This document shows, one piece after another, positions 1-8,981 of a stretch of DNA of 64,000 bases (its first letter is position 1; every line of letters begins with the position of its first letter). Below the pieces are notes generated by a model, which was not told where the DNA came from, did not search any database, and saw only the letters and a list, made by a program, of their open reading frames with translations. Both the position numbers and the translations under genes were made by a program. The stretch is from the NCBI RefSeq assembly GCF_900100365.1, contig NZ_FNKU01000001.1, positions 124,001-188,000 on the forward strand, read 5' to 3'. The DNA comes from Pseudomonas cannabina (GTDB taxonomy: Bacteria; Pseudomonadota; Gammaproteobacteria; Pseudomonadales; Pseudomonadaceae).

Positions 1-866
1 CTGCGCTGGGCCTGATCCTGATCGAGCGCAGCGGTGTGCTGGCGCTGGGGGTGGAAGGGCTGATGCTGGTCGGTGCGCTGGCCGGCATCGGCATGCAGTT
101 GAGCGTCGGGTCGCCGGGGTTATCCCTGCTGGCGTCGATGGCAGCGGCTGGCGTGGTGTCGTTGTTGTTCGCGCTGATGGTGCTGGTGTTGCGGATCAAT
201 CAGGTGATTGCCGGGCTGGCGCTGGTGTTCTTTTGTCAGGGGCTGACCGGGCTGCTCGGCACGTTGCTGGGCTGGACCAATCGCCCGGTCAGCGGCCTGT
301 CGGCGGTCGAGTTGTGGCCGTTGTCCGAGCTGCCAGTGATCGGCAAGGTGTTCGTGCAGAATCCGATTGTGTACCTGACGGTGGTGATCTTCATCGCGGT
401 GGTCTGGCTGCTGAAGCGCACGCGCACCGGGTTGCGTCTGCGCGCGGTGGGCGAAAATCCGCAGGCCGCAGACGCCGCAGGTATTTCCGTGCCGGGTTAT
501 CGGCTGGCAGCAATTGTCGCGGGGTCGGCGTTGATGGGGCTGGCAGGTGGTTTCATCGCCGTGCTGAGCACCAAAATGTGGATTGCGGACATGACCGGCG
601 GACGCGGCTGGATCGCGGTGTCGCTGGTGATCTTTGCGCGCTGGTCACCCTGGCGTGCATTGGCCGGTGCCTTGTTGTTCGGCGGCATCGAAGCGCTGAT
701 CCCGCAACTGGCGGCGACCGGTGTGCGTCTGCCTCAGTACTTCGTGCTGATGACACCCTATGCCGTCACGCTGTTGGTGATGGTCTGGGTAGCCAGTGGC
801 AAGCGCCAGTCTACGAGCCAGCCGGGTGCGCTGGGTGAGCCTTATATTCGCGAGGAACGACGCTGA
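1..866 (+). CDS. BMP-type (nucleoside/simple sugar) ABC transporter permease, C-terminal part
   Basis: The reading frame is open from the first bases of the window, so the start lies upstream. The visible part begins with the family pattern ERSGVLALGVEGLMLVGA, typical of the second permease (YufQ/NupQ type) of nucleoside or simple-sugar importers that use a BMP-family binding protein. About seven hydrophobic segments follow, with the conserved GLRLRAVGENPQAADAAGI loop near the middle that probably contacts the ATPase. The protein ends with a short charged tail (REERR). The ATPase, first permease and binding protein would be expected upstream, outside the window. The substrate cannot be read from this fragment. 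Confidence 0.85.
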   Translation, partial: ALGLILIERSGVLALGVEGLMLVGALAGIGMQLSVGSPGLSLLASMAAAGVVSLLFALMVLVLRINQVIAGLALVFFCQGLTGLLGTLLGWTNRPVSGLSAVELWPLSELPVIGKVFVQNPIVYLTVVIFIAVVWLLKRTRTGLRLRAVGENPQAADAAGISVPGYRLAAIVAGSALMGLAGGFIAVLSTKMWIADMTGGRGWIAVSLVIFARWSPWRALAGALLFGGIEALIPQLAATGVRLPQYFVLMTPYAVTLLVMVWVASGKRQSTSQPGALGEPYIREERR

Positions 867-989
867 GCGGCTGCACGAATGCTATCGAGAGCGCCGTACT
901 ACGGGCGGTTCAGCCGGGGTTAAGGAATTTTTGACACGGGCCATGCTCTAATCGGCTTATTAGCGTTCGTCCAAGCCAGGAGCTCTTGA

Positions 990-1679
990 ATGTTTACCTC
1001 GCGTCGTTTGATCCTTGTCGCCACTGCCGTAGCCATGCTGTCGGGCTGCGCGACTCCCAACCCTTATGACAATCAAGGCCAGGCGCAGAGCTCCGGTGGC
1101 ATGAGCAAAACAGCCAAATACGGCGGGCTCGGCGCATTGGCCGGCGCGGTCGCGGGTGCGGCCATCGACCACAATAACCGGGGCAAGGGCGCATTGATCG
1201 GTGCCGCAGTGGCGGGTGCTGCGTCGGCGGGCTATGGCTACTATGCGGATAAGCAGGAAGCCGCGCTGCGTGCGAGCATGGCCAACACCGGTGTCGAGGT
1301 GCAGCGCCAGGGCGACCAGATCAAACTAATCATGCCGGGCAATATCACCTTCGCCACCGACTCTTCGGCGATTGCCAGCAGCTTCTATTCGCCGCTGAAC
1401 AACCTGGCGAACTCGCTCAAGCAGTTCAACCAGAACAACATTGAAATCGTCGGCTACACCGACAGCACCGGCAGCCGCCAGCACAACATGGACCTGTCGC
1501 AACAACGCGCGCAGAGCGTCGCGACCTACCTGACCTCTCAGGGTGTCGATCAGTCGCACCTGTCAGTCCGTGGCGCAGGCCCTGATCAGCCGATTGCCAG
1601 CAACGCCGACGTCAACGGCCGTGCCCAGAACCGCCGCGTAGAGGTCAACCTCAAGCCGATTCCGGGTCAGCAGTACTGA
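990..1679 (+). CDS. OmpA-family outer-membrane lipoprotein (YiaD-like)
   Basis: The 229-residue protein has a lipoprotein signal peptide with lipobox LSGC (Cys19), followed by two Gly/Ala-rich segments (about residues 45-85) of the glycine-zipper type. The C-terminal half (about 110-225) is an OmpA peptidoglycan-binding domain with the usual features: ITFATDSSAI, IVGYTDSTG, LSQQRAQSV and the closing NRRVEV. It should anchor the outer membrane to peptidoglycan. AGGAG lies 7 bases before the ATG and supports this start. It stands alone between the ABC permease gene and a repeat-rich spacer, so no operon partner is visible. Confidence 0.88.
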   Translation: MFTSRRLILVATAVAMLSGCATPNPYDNQGQAQSSGGMSKTAKYGGLGALAGAVAGAAIDHNNRGKGALIGAAVAGAASAGYGYYADKQEAALRASMANTGVEVQRQGDQIKLIMPGNITFATDSSAIASSFYSPLNNLANSLKQFNQNNIEIVGYTDSTGSRQHNMDLSQQRAQSVATYLTSQGVDQSHLSVRGAGPDQPIASNADVNGRAQNRRVEVNLKPIPGQQY

Positions 1680-1680
1680 T

Positions 1681-1962
1681 CAACACGTCTGCGTCGGCAC
1701 GATAGTCGAGATTATCGTGCCTCACGCTCCTGTGGGAATGCAGTGTGCGACGCTCTGCGTCGCACGATAGTTGAAACAGGACCTTTTTTGTGGGAGCGGA
1801 CTCGTCCGCGAAGACGGTGTTTCAGACTACGCATTTTCGGAGAATGTATCGGCCCTTTCGTGGACAAGCGAGGCGTCGCCCGGTCCGCTCCCGCGGCTTC
1901 CGGCCATAATCAAAGCCGGACTTTGCTTCGCACTACAGTTGAGATTATCGTGCCTCACGCTC
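1681..1962. repeat. Cluster of palindromic and direct repeats between convergent genes
   Basis: The spacer between two convergent genes holds several repeats. A 22-base direct repeat occurs at 1708-1729 and 1941-1962; the second copy runs over the stop codon of the acyltransferase gene. A perfect hairpin at 1745-1765 has arms GTGCGAC/GTCGCAC. A REP-type unit GTGGGAGCGGACTCGTCCGC starts at 1790, and a partial inverted partner (GGTCCGCTCCCGCGG) sits at 1882-1896. These resemble the extragenic palindromes found throughout Pseudomonas genomes and may end transcription from both sides. Confidence 0.75.
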
Positions 1963-2863
1963 GCCGCGGCGGATACTGCTCATGCATCCTGTCCAGCAGC
2001 TTGTCTTTCTCTTCCCATAGCCCATTGATCCACTGCTGGAATTCCAGACGGTATTCGCCGTCTTGATCGTAGTTCTTGCCGAGGAACTGCTGCGGGATCT
2101 TTATTTCTTCGAAGTGGGCGACCACTTCCTTGACGTTGCCGCACAGCAGGTCCCAATAGCCGGGTTGTCCGCCCGGGTAATGGATGGTCACGTTGATGAT
2201 CGATTCCAGCTGTTCACCCATCGCATCGAGCACGAAGGCAATGCCGCCAGCTTTGGGTTTGAGCAAGTGGCGGAAGGGTGACTGCTGTTGCGCGTGTTTG
2301 CCGGCAGTAAAGCGCGTGCCCTCGGCAAAGTTGAAAATCCCCACCGGGTTGTGGCGAAACTTCGCGCAGGTACGACGGGTGGTTTCCAGGTCTTTGCCCT
2401 TCTTTTCCGGGTGTTTCGCCAGATACGCCTTGGAATAGCGCTTCATGAACGGAAATCCAAGCGCCCACCACGCCAGCCCAATTACCGGGACCCAGATCAG
2501 CTCCTGCTTGAGGAAAAACTTCAGCGGGCGAATGCGCCGGTTGAGCACATACTGCAACACCATGATGTCGACCCAGCTCTGATGATTGCTGGTCACCAGA
2601 TACGAGTGTTTGTAGTCCAGCCCTTCAAGACCGCTCAGGTGCCAGCGGGTGTTGCAGAGCAGCTTTATCCAGGCATTGTTGTTGCCGATCCAGGTTTCAT
2701 GGATGTGGCTCATCAGCCAGTCGGTGAAGCGTTGCGCGGCGGAGAAGGGCAGGCAAATCTTGAGGATCGTGACGGCGAACAGCACCGTGCAACAGACAAG
2801 GGTATTCAGCGCCAACAGCAGTGAAGCAATGACGCCACGCAAAGGGGCAGGCAGAAAATCCAT
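1955..2863 (-). CDS. Lysophospholipid-type acyltransferase (PlsC superfamily, YihG-like)
   Basis: A 302-residue membrane protein with an N-terminal hydrophobic segment (about residues 8-30) and the PlsC-family motif NHQSWVD (His-x4-Asp), followed by the substrate-site block FAEGTRFT. YihG of E. coli, a lysophosphatidic acid acyltransferase-like enzyme, has a similar length. The likely role is transfer of an acyl chain to a lysophospholipid at the inner membrane. The ATG beginning MDFLPAPLRG is preferred over an upstream in-frame codon because it directly precedes the hydrophobic segment. The stop codon lies within a 22-base repeat shared with the downstream spacer. The adjacent pta gene is on the same strand, about 80 bases away. 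Confidence 0.85.
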   Translation of the reverse strand: MDFLPAPLRGVIASLLLALNTLVCCTVLFAVTILKICLPFSAAQRFTDWLMSHIHETWIGNNNAWIKLLCNTRWHLSGLEGLDYKHSYLVTSNHQSWVDIMVLQYVLNRRIRPLKFFLKQELIWVPVIGLAWWALGFPFMKRYSKAYLAKHPEKKGKDLETTRRTCAKFRHNPVGIFNFAEGTRFTAGKHAQQQSPFRHLLKPKAGGIAFVLDAMGEQLESIINVTIHYPGGQPGYWDLLCGNVKEVVAHFEEIKIPQQFLGKNYDQDGEYRLEFQQWINGLWEEKDKLLDRMHEQYPPRRA

Positions 2864-2942
2864 GAAGGAGATGGCTCCGGAAGTGGTCGGACGCCGCAAG
2901 CTGACCTGCGGCACGCTAGGTTTGCGTCAGGGCAAACAGGTA

Positions 2943-5033
2943 TCAGGGCAATGTGTCGGCCTGAATGGCGGTGAGAGCGATTGTGTAGACGATGTCATCG
3001 ACCTGAGCGCCACGCGGCAGGTCATTTACCGGCTTGCGCAGGCCTTGCAGCATCGGGCCCAGGCTTACACAGTCGGCACTGCGTTGCACCGCCTTGTACG
3101 TCGTGTTGCCGGTGTTCAGGTCCGGGAACACGAATACGTTCGCGCGTCCGGCCACCGGGCTGTCCGGGGCCAGTTGCCGGGCTACCTGCTCGTTGGCGGC
3201 TGCATCATACTGCAGCGGCCCATCGATCAATAGATCGCGCCGCGCTTCACGCGCCAGTTGCGTGGCTTCGCGGACTTTCTCGACCTCTTCGCCACTCGCC
3301 GAATTGCCACTGGAATAGCTGATCATCGCCACCCGAGGCGAAATACCGAACGCTGTTGCCGAATCGGCACTTTGCAGGGCGATTTCGGACAGCTCTCCGG
3401 CGCTCGGGTGCGGGTTGATGATGCAGTCGCCGTACATCAACACCTGTTCGGGAAACAGCATGAAAAACACCGATGACACCAGCGTGCAGCCCGGCGCGGT
3501 CTTGATCAGTTGCAGGGCCGGGCGGATGGTATTGGCCGTGGAGTGAACAACGCCCGAAACCAGCCCGTCGACCTCGTCCAGTGCCAGCATCATTGTGCCG
3601 ATCACCACCGGGTCTTCGAGCTGCTGCTCGGCCATCGGCGCATTCAGACTCTTGTTTTTGCGCAGCTCGACCATCGGTGTGACGTAACGCTCGCGAATCA
3701 CTTCCGGGTCAAGAATCTCGAGCCCCGGCGGCAGCTCGATATCGTGCGCCTTGGCGACCGCCAGCACTTCCTCCGGCCGCGCCAGCAGAACGCAACGGGC
3801 GATGCCGCGGGCCTGACAAATCGCCGCGGCCTGAATGGTCAGCGGTTCATTGCCCTCAGGCAGAACGATGCGTTTATTGGCCGCTTGGGCGCGCTGGATC
3901 AACTGGTAACGGAATACCGCAGGCGACAGGCGCAGCTCGCGCGGGGTGCCGCAGCGTTGGTGCAGCCAGCTGGCATCCAGATGGCTGGCGACGAAGTCGG
4001 TGATGAGCTCCGCGCGTTCGCGGTCATCGATGGGGATTTCCTTGTTGAGTTGATTGAGGCGTTTGGCGGTATCGTAAGAACCGCTGCTGACCGACAGCAC
4101 CGGCAGACCGGCCTGCAAGGCGCCTCGGCACAGTTCCATGATGCGTGGATCAGGCACGCTGTCGCTGGTCAGCAACAGACCCGCCAGTGGCACGCCGTTT
4201 ATCGCCGCCAGGCTCACCGCGAGAATGATGTCGTCGCGGTCGCCCGGTGTGACCACCAATACGCCGGGTTTGAGCAACGGCACAGTATTGAGAACGGTGC
4301 GTGCACAAATGATGATTCTGGACATGCGTCGCTGGTCGTAGTCGCCCGCATTCAGTACCTGTGCGCCCAGCAATTCGGCCACGTCCCGGGTGCGTGGCGC
4401 ATTCAGTTCGGCGCGATAGGGAATGCAGCCCAGCAGGCGGAAATCGCCATTGCGCAACAGCGGCGAATGCTCTTTAAGGCGCGCAGCGAAAACTTCCATG
4501 CTTTCGTCGGTACGCACCTTGTTGAGGATCACGCCCAGCACTTTCGGGTCTTTTGGCCCGCCAAATAGCTGCGCCTGCAACTCGACCCTGCCCGACAGCT
4601 CGGTCAGCACTTCGTTTTCCGGGGCCGAGACCAGAATGACCTCGGCATCCAGGCTTTTGGCCAGATGCAGATTGACCCGCGCGGCATAGCTCGCGCTGCG
4701 GGTCGGCACCATGCCTTCGACCACCAGCACATCCTTGCCGACGGCCGCTTGCTGATAGAGGTTGATGATTTCTTCGAGCAGTTCATCCAGCTGACCGTCG
4801 CCCAGCATCCGCTCGACATGCGCCAGGCCCAGCGGTTTGGGCGGTCTGAGGCCATGGGTGCGGGCCATCAGCTCGGTCGAACGCTCCGGGCCTAGATCAC
4901 CGGGATGCGGCTGGGCAATCGGCTTGAAAAAGCCCACTTTCAAGCCCGCGCGCTCCAGAGTGCGCACCAGGCCCAGGCTGATGGAAGTCAACCCCACGCC
5001 AAAATCCGTGGGGGCGATAAAAAACGTCTGCAT
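2943..5033 (-). CDS. pta: Phosphate acetyltransferase
   Basis: The 696-residue product has the long three-part build of proteobacterial Pta. An N-terminal dethiobiotin-synthetase-like domain begins MQTFFIAPTDFGVGLTS, a DRTGG-type middle domain covers about residues 210-340, and the C-terminal third is the acetyl/butyryl-transferase catalytic domain with PEGNEPLTIQAA and SGVVHSTANTIRPALQ. It converts acetyl-CoA and phosphate to acetyl phosphate in the cytoplasm. The ATG before QTFFIAP was chosen because it matches the conserved family start; an upstream in-frame start would add 20 residues without homology. No ackA is visible in the window. Confidence 0.95.
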   Translation of the reverse strand: MQTFFIAPTDFGVGLTSISLGLVRTLERAGLKVGFFKPIAQPHPGDLGPERSTELMARTHGLRPPKPLGLAHVERMLGDGQLDELLEEIINLYQQAAVGKDVLVVEGMVPTRSASYAARVNLHLAKSLDAEVILVSAPENEVLTELSGRVELQAQLFGGPKDPKVLGVILNKVRTDESMEVFAARLKEHSPLLRNGDFRLLGCIPYRAELNAPRTRDVAELLGAQVLNAGDYDQRRMSRIIICARTVLNTVPLLKPGVLVVTPGDRDDIILAVSLAAINGVPLAGLLLTSDSVPDPRIMELCRGALQAGLPVLSVSSGSYDTAKRLNQLNKEIPIDDRERAELITDFVASHLDASWLHQRCGTPRELRLSPAVFRYQLIQRAQAANKRIVLPEGNEPLTIQAAAICQARGIARCVLLARPEEVLAVAKAHDIELPPGLEILDPEVIRERYVTPMVELRKNKSLNAPMAEQQLEDPVVIGTMMLALDEVDGLVSGVVHSTANTIRPALQLIKTAPGCTLVSSVFFMLFPEQVLMYGDCIINPHPSAGELSEIALQSADSATAFGISPRVAMISYSSGNSASGEEVEKVREATQLAREARRDLLIDGPLQYDAAANEQVARQLAPDSPVAGRANVFVFPDLNTGNTTYKAVQRSADCVSLGPMLQGLRKPVNDLPRGAQVDDIVYTIALTAIQADTLP

Positions 5034-5110
5034 TCGGGCTTCTCGATTGGGCAGTGCAAGGGTCGCAGCGCATATGGAACAGCGTCTGACCAAAAAAGTC
5101 TGGAAATCGT

Positions 5111-5338
5111 CTAGCGCGAATTCTCTTCGGCAAGATTATCGTTATCTGCGCCATTCGCACACCAGCCGCAACAAAAGGGCTGATCTGCCATCTGGCTGCG
5201 TTGCAGTGGGTCCAGCACCCAGGGGCGTGACTGTCACGGCGGATCATGGCGCACGTGTTGAGTGTGGCCGCAGGACAGCAGCGCGAACCAGTGTCCGTGC
5301 TCATCCTGTCGCAAATCGACAACGGTTGAACCTTTCAT
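5111..5338 (-). pseudogene. DUF3565 protein gene interrupted by an in-frame TGA
   Basis: From the ATG at 5338 the frame reads a short protein with a family-typical core: RQDEHGHWFALLSCGHTQ, then HVRHDPP. A TGA stop (5236-5234) comes exactly where the family has Trp (HxPPW). The same frame then continues as QSRPWVLDPLQRSQMADQ and a CCGWC motif before a normal TAG. TGG to TGA by one base change explains it. Repaired length would be 75 residues, normal for this small putative metal-binding family (paired Cys/His). The gene is divergent from the SlyD-like gene. Function of the family is not known to me. Confidence 0.8.
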
Positions 5339-5429
5339 TCCGGGCCGTCCGTCAGAGTTGCGTTCGCTTTCGCGCGATGGCTTGGTTAGACTTGCTCGTT
5401 CTTCAATCTTAAGCAAAGGTCTTGTCCCC

Positions 5430-5915
5430 ATGCCGATCGCCGCCAATAAGGCTGTCTCCATTGACTATACCCTGACCAACGACGCTGGTGAGGTCATCGA
5501 CAGTTCTGCCGGTGGTGCGCCGCTGGTTTACCTGCAAGGTGCAGGCAACATCATCCCGGGCCTGGAAAAGGCACTGGAAGGCAAAGACGTCGGTGACGCG
5601 CTGAAAGTTGCCGTCGAGCCGGAAGATGCCTACGGTGAATACTCCGCCGAGCTGGTCAGCACCCTGAGCAGTAGCATGTTCGAAGGTGTCGACAAACTCG
5701 AAGTCGGCATGCAGTTTCACGCCTCGGGTCCCGACGGCAGTATGCAGATCGTGACGATCCGCGATCTGGACGGCGATGACGTCACTGTTGACGGCAACCA
5801 CCCGCTTGCGGGTCAGCGCCTGAACTTCGATGTAAAAGTCGTTGCCATCCGCGACGCCAGTGAAGAAGAATTGGCTCATGGCCATATTCACGGCGAAGGC
5901 GGTCACCAACACTGA
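5430..5915 (+). CDS. FKBP-type peptidyl-prolyl isomerase, SlyD-like
   Basis: The 161-residue protein starts MPIAANKAVSIDYTLTNDAG and has the FKBP core (LVYLQGAGNIIPGLEKAL, DVGDALKVAVEPEDAYGEY) with the inserted chaperone flap between about residues 70 and 120. The C-terminus is His-rich (HGHIHGEGGHQH), a short version of the metal-binding tail of SlyD. The family catalyses prolyl isomerisation in folding proteins and can carry nickel; the His tail supports some metal binding. A longer in-frame extension upstream is unlikely to be coding, since it overlaps the divergent DUF3565 gene. Confidence 0.93.
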   Translation: MPIAANKAVSIDYTLTNDAGEVIDSSAGGAPLVYLQGAGNIIPGLEKALEGKDVGDALKVAVEPEDAYGEYSAELVSTLSSSMFEGVDKLEVGMQFHASGPDGSMQIVTIRDLDGDDVTVDGNHPLAGQRLNFDVKVVAIRDASEEELAHGHIHGEGGHQH

Positions 5916-6046
5916 TCAGTGCTGACAGGCTCAGGTCACTGACAAAGGCGCCCTGACCGTTTCGCGATGACGATCTCGTTACGCGTTCGGCAAGGGTGCC
6001 TTTTCAGGTTATGACTCAGGGCTATTTGCAACAAACTGGGGGTTTC

Positions 6047-6535
6047 ATGAGTGCTTTTCATACCATCACACTGAAAGCGCTGGATGGTCAGGAGCTGCCG
6101 CTGGCGGCTTATAAGGACAAAGTCGTTCTGGTGGTCAATGTCGCCTCCAAATGCGGGCTGACGCCGCAATACGCTGCGCTCGAAAATCTTTATCAGCTGT
6201 ACAAGGACAAAGGGCTGGTTGTGCTGGGTCTGCCTTGCAATCAGTTTGCCGGGCAAGAGCCGGGCAGCGAAAAAGAGATCGCCGAGTTTTGCGAACTCAA
6301 TTACGGCGTGACCTTCCCTCTGGGCGAAAAGCTCGATGTCAACGGCCCGAACCGGCATTCGCTGTATCGCCTGCTGGCGGGCGAAGGGGCCGAGTATCCG
6401 GGGGACATCACTTGGAATTTCGAAAAGTTTCTGGTGGGCAAGAACGGCGGCGTAAGCGCCCGTTTCTCAACGCGCACCGCACCGGACGACCCTGCCGTCA
6501 TCCTGGCGATTGAAAAGGCGTTGGCGCAAAGCTGA
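6047..6535 (+). CDS. Glutathione peroxidase-family thiol peroxidase
   Basis: A 162-residue, single-domain protein. The catalytic set is visible: NVASKCGLTPQY with Cys near residue 36 (Cys, not selenocysteine), the LGLPCNQFAGQEPG block with Gln, and WNFEKFLVG with Trp and Asn. Bacterial members reduce organic peroxides and usually take electrons from thioredoxin rather than glutathione. The second Cys in PCNQF can act as a resolving residue. The ATG before SAFHTITLKALDG was chosen; an upstream in-frame ATG adds 17 residues without family similarity. It stands as a single gene. Confidence 0.93.
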   Translation: MSAFHTITLKALDGQELPLAAYKDKVVLVVNVASKCGLTPQYAALENLYQLYKDKGLVVLGLPCNQFAGQEPGSEKEIAEFCELNYGVTFPLGEKLDVNGPNRHSLYRLLAGEGAEYPGDITWNFEKFLVGKNGGVSARFSTRTAPDDPAVILAIEKALAQS

Positions 6536-6697
6536 CTGCCCTGCCGGGACAGCCATCGCTTGCCCGGCTGACCGCCGCATTCGCGGCTTTTGCCCTTAGA
6601 TCAGTCAAATCAATAGTACTGGGCCATTGCTGACGCCCGGCGATACTCTGCGCCCTTGATCTGGTGCCTTTGACCACTATTCCCCGGAGTTCCTCGC

Positions 6698-7801
6698 ATG
6701 TCGGCAGAAGCCTTGTTCACGCCCTTTCATCTGGGCAGTCTGAAATTGTCGTCGCGAGTGGTCATGGCGCCCATGACCCGGTCTTTCTCTCCGGGGCATG
6801 TGCCCGGCGCCCAAGTCGTCGAATACTACCGGCGTCGCGCTGCCGCAGGTGTCGGACTGATCGTGACCGAAGGCACGACGGTCAACCACCAGGCGTCCAA
6901 CGGCTACCCGAACGTTCCGCAGTTTTTCGGCGAAGCGCCGCTGGCTGGCTGGAAGAACGTGGTCGATGCAGTCCATGCCGAGGGTGGCAAGATCGTGCCG
7001 CAACTGTGGCACGTGGGTGCGGTACGACGCCTGGGCACCGAGCCGGACGGCAGCGTGCCGGCCTATGGGCCGATGGAGAAGGTCAAGGACGGTCAAGTGC
7101 TGGTGCATGGCATGAGCAAGCAGGACATCGACGACGTCGTACAGGCCTTCGCTCAGGCGGCAGTCGACGCCAAGGCGATTGGCATGGACGGCGTCGAGAT
7201 CCACGGCGCGCACGGCTACCTGATCGACCAGTTCTTCTGGGAAGGCAGCAATCAGCGTAATGACGAGTATGGCGGCAGTCTCGCCAATCGCTCACGGTTC
7301 GCCATCGAACTAATCAGTGCAGTGCGTGCTGCAGTGGGTGCGGACTACCCGATCATCTTCCGTTTCTCACAATGGAAGCAGCAGGATTACAGCGCACGTC
7401 TGGTGCTCACACCGGACGCGCTGGGCGAATTCCTGCAGCCGCTGTCTGACGCGGGCGTGGATATTTTTCACTGCTCTACGCGGCGTTTCTGGGAGCCTGA
7501 GTTCGAAGGCTCCGACCTGAACCTGGCGGGCTGGACCCGCAAGCTGACTGGCAAGCCAACCATTACCGTCGGCAGCGTCGGGCTGGATGGTGAGTTCTTG
7601 CAATTCATGGTCAACACCGACAAGGTCGCGCAGCCCGCAAGCCTGGAGAATCTGCTGGAGCGTCTGGGCAACGACGAGTTCGACCTGGTTGCGGTAGGCC
7701 GCGCGTTGCTGGTCGACCCGGACTGGGTGTTGAAAGTGCGCGACGGCCGCGAGCAGGACATACTGCCGTTCAGTCGAGAGGCACTGACGACACTGGTCTG
7801 A
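6698..7801 (+). CDS. NADH:flavin oxidoreductase, Old Yellow Enzyme family
   Basis: A 367-residue FMN-dependent TIM-barrel enzyme. The start LFTPFHLGSLKLSSRVVMAP and MTRSFS are typical of OYE N-termini, and the signature HGAHGYLIDQFFWEGSNQR with NDEYGG is complete. The C-terminal phosphate-binding part reads VAVGRALLVDPDWVLKV. Such enzymes reduce activated alkenes (enones, maleimides, nitro compounds) with NAD(P)H. Its 3' end overlaps the convergent glycosyltransferase gene by 32 bases. The physiological substrate cannot be read from the sequence. Confidence 0.93.
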   Translation: MSAEALFTPFHLGSLKLSSRVVMAPMTRSFSPGHVPGAQVVEYYRRRAAAGVGLIVTEGTTVNHQASNGYPNVPQFFGEAPLAGWKNVVDAVHAEGGKIVPQLWHVGAVRRLGTEPDGSVPAYGPMEKVKDGQVLVHGMSKQDIDDVVQAFAQAAVDAKAIGMDGVEIHGAHGYLIDQFFWEGSNQRNDEYGGSLANRSRFAIELISAVRAAVGADYPIIFRFSQWKQQDYSARLVLTPDALGEFLQPLSDAGVDIFHCSTRRFWEPEFEGSDLNLAGWTRKLTGKPTITVGSVGLDGEFLQFMVNTDKVAQPASLENLLERLGNDEFDLVAVGRALLVDPDWVLKVRDGREQDILPFSREALTTLV

Positions 7802-8981
7802 TGTTCTTGTTGCGGGCTGGCCTGATCTCTTGAATATTGCCGCTGGGGCTGGCTTCCCGCAACTGCCGTTCAAACTGATCGATAATCGCCTCCCAGCCCT
7901 GGCGGCTGGCGTGCTGTCTGGCGTTCAAACGCACCCGACGCAACGTCTCGCTGTCTTCCAGCAACCAGCGGGCCGCGTCGATAAACGCTTCTTCATCCCC
8001 CGGCATCGCCAGCGCACCATTGTGGCCATGGCGGATATGCTGCCCGGCGGCTGCTTCGTCGTAGGCCACCACGCCCAGGCCTGAAGCCAGCGCTTCCAGC
8101 ACCACATTGCCGAAGGTTTCGGTCAGGCTCGGGAACAGAAACATATCGCCCGAGGCGTAGTGTGTTGCCAGGTCTTCGCCCCTTTGTGTCCCGCAGAAAA
8201 TCGCATCCGGGATCTGTCGCTCCAGCTCGGCGCGTTGCGGTCCGTCGCCGACCACGATCAGCTTCAGTGTGCGCTGGGGATAATTCTCTTTGAGGGCCTC
8301 GAAGCTCGCTTTGAGCAACCCCAGGTTCTTTTCAGGTGCCAGCCTGCCGACATGAATAATGCCAATATCCGCCGCTTGCAGGCCCCAGCTCTCGCGCAGT
8401 GAATGTGACCGTCTGGACGGGCTGAACAATTGGCTGTCGACACCGCGCGACAACAGCTCTATCCGCTCGAAGCCGCGCCGCTCCAGCTCTACTTTCTGGC
8501 TGATACTCGGCACAAGCGTGAGGCGCGAGCGGTTATGGAACCAGCGCAGATAATGCGTGAGCAGGCGCGTGATGAAACCCATTCCGTACTGCTGGGTGTA
8601 TTGCGGGAAGTTGGTGTGAAAACCGCTGATCACGGCAATGCCCAGCCGCCTGGCCGCGCGCAACGCCGACAGCCCCAGCGGCCCCTCGGTGGCGATATAC
8701 AGCACATCTGGCCGACGCCGCTGCCAACGGCGCAACAGCTTGTGCATAGACGATTGCCCCCACTGCAGCCCCGGATAGCCCGGTATCGGCCAGCCCCGGC
8801 ACAACAGCAGATCGTCGACCGCCCCCGAATGGGTTTCATCACTCTGCCGTGGCCGGACCAGCTCGACCCGATGCCCGCGCAACCGCAACCCGTCACAAAG
8901 CCGACCCAAAGTATTGGCCACGCCGTTGATCTCGGGAGTGAATGTTTCAGTGATAAGGGTGACATGCAGGATCTGGCTCAT
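7770..8981 (-). CDS. GT4-type glycosyltransferase (GT-B fold)
   Basis: The 403-residue protein starts MSQILHVTLITETFTPEING, with the N-terminal lobe of GT4 enzymes (NGVANTL glycine region, GFHTNFPQY). The C-terminal lobe has HVGRLAPEKNLGLL and the retaining-enzyme E-x7-E motif in ETFGNVVLEAL. It resembles GDP-mannose-dependent mannosyltransferases and SqdX/Agt-type glycolipid synthases; the sugar donor cannot be fixed from sequence alone. The ATG at the conserved start is used; an extension 35 codons upstream would be atypical. It is a single gene with its 3' end inside the end of the Old Yellow Enzyme gene. Confidence 0.85.
   Translation of the reverse strand: MSQILHVTLITETFTPEINGVANTLGRLCDGLRLRGHRVELVRPRQSDETHSGAVDDLLLCRGWPIPGYPGLQWGQSSMHKLLRRWQRRRPDVLYIATEGPLGLSALRAARRLGIAVISGFHTNFPQYTQQYGMGFITRLLTHYLRWFHNRSRLTLVPSISQKVELERRGFERIELLSRGVDSQLFSPSRRSHSLRESWGLQAADIGIIHVGRLAPEKNLGLLKASFEALKENYPQRTLKLIVVGDGPQRAELERQIPDAIFCGTQRGEDLATHYASGDMFLFPSLTETFGNVVLEALASGLGVVAYDEAAAGQHIRHGHNGALAMPGDEEAFIDAARWLLEDSETLRRVRLNARQHASRQGWEAIIDQFERQLREASPSGNIQEIRPARNKNIRPVSSVPLD

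Noticed and set aside
3510..4568. Long plus-strand frame opposite pta
   Set aside because: Shadow frame rich in Gln, His and Arg without domain features.
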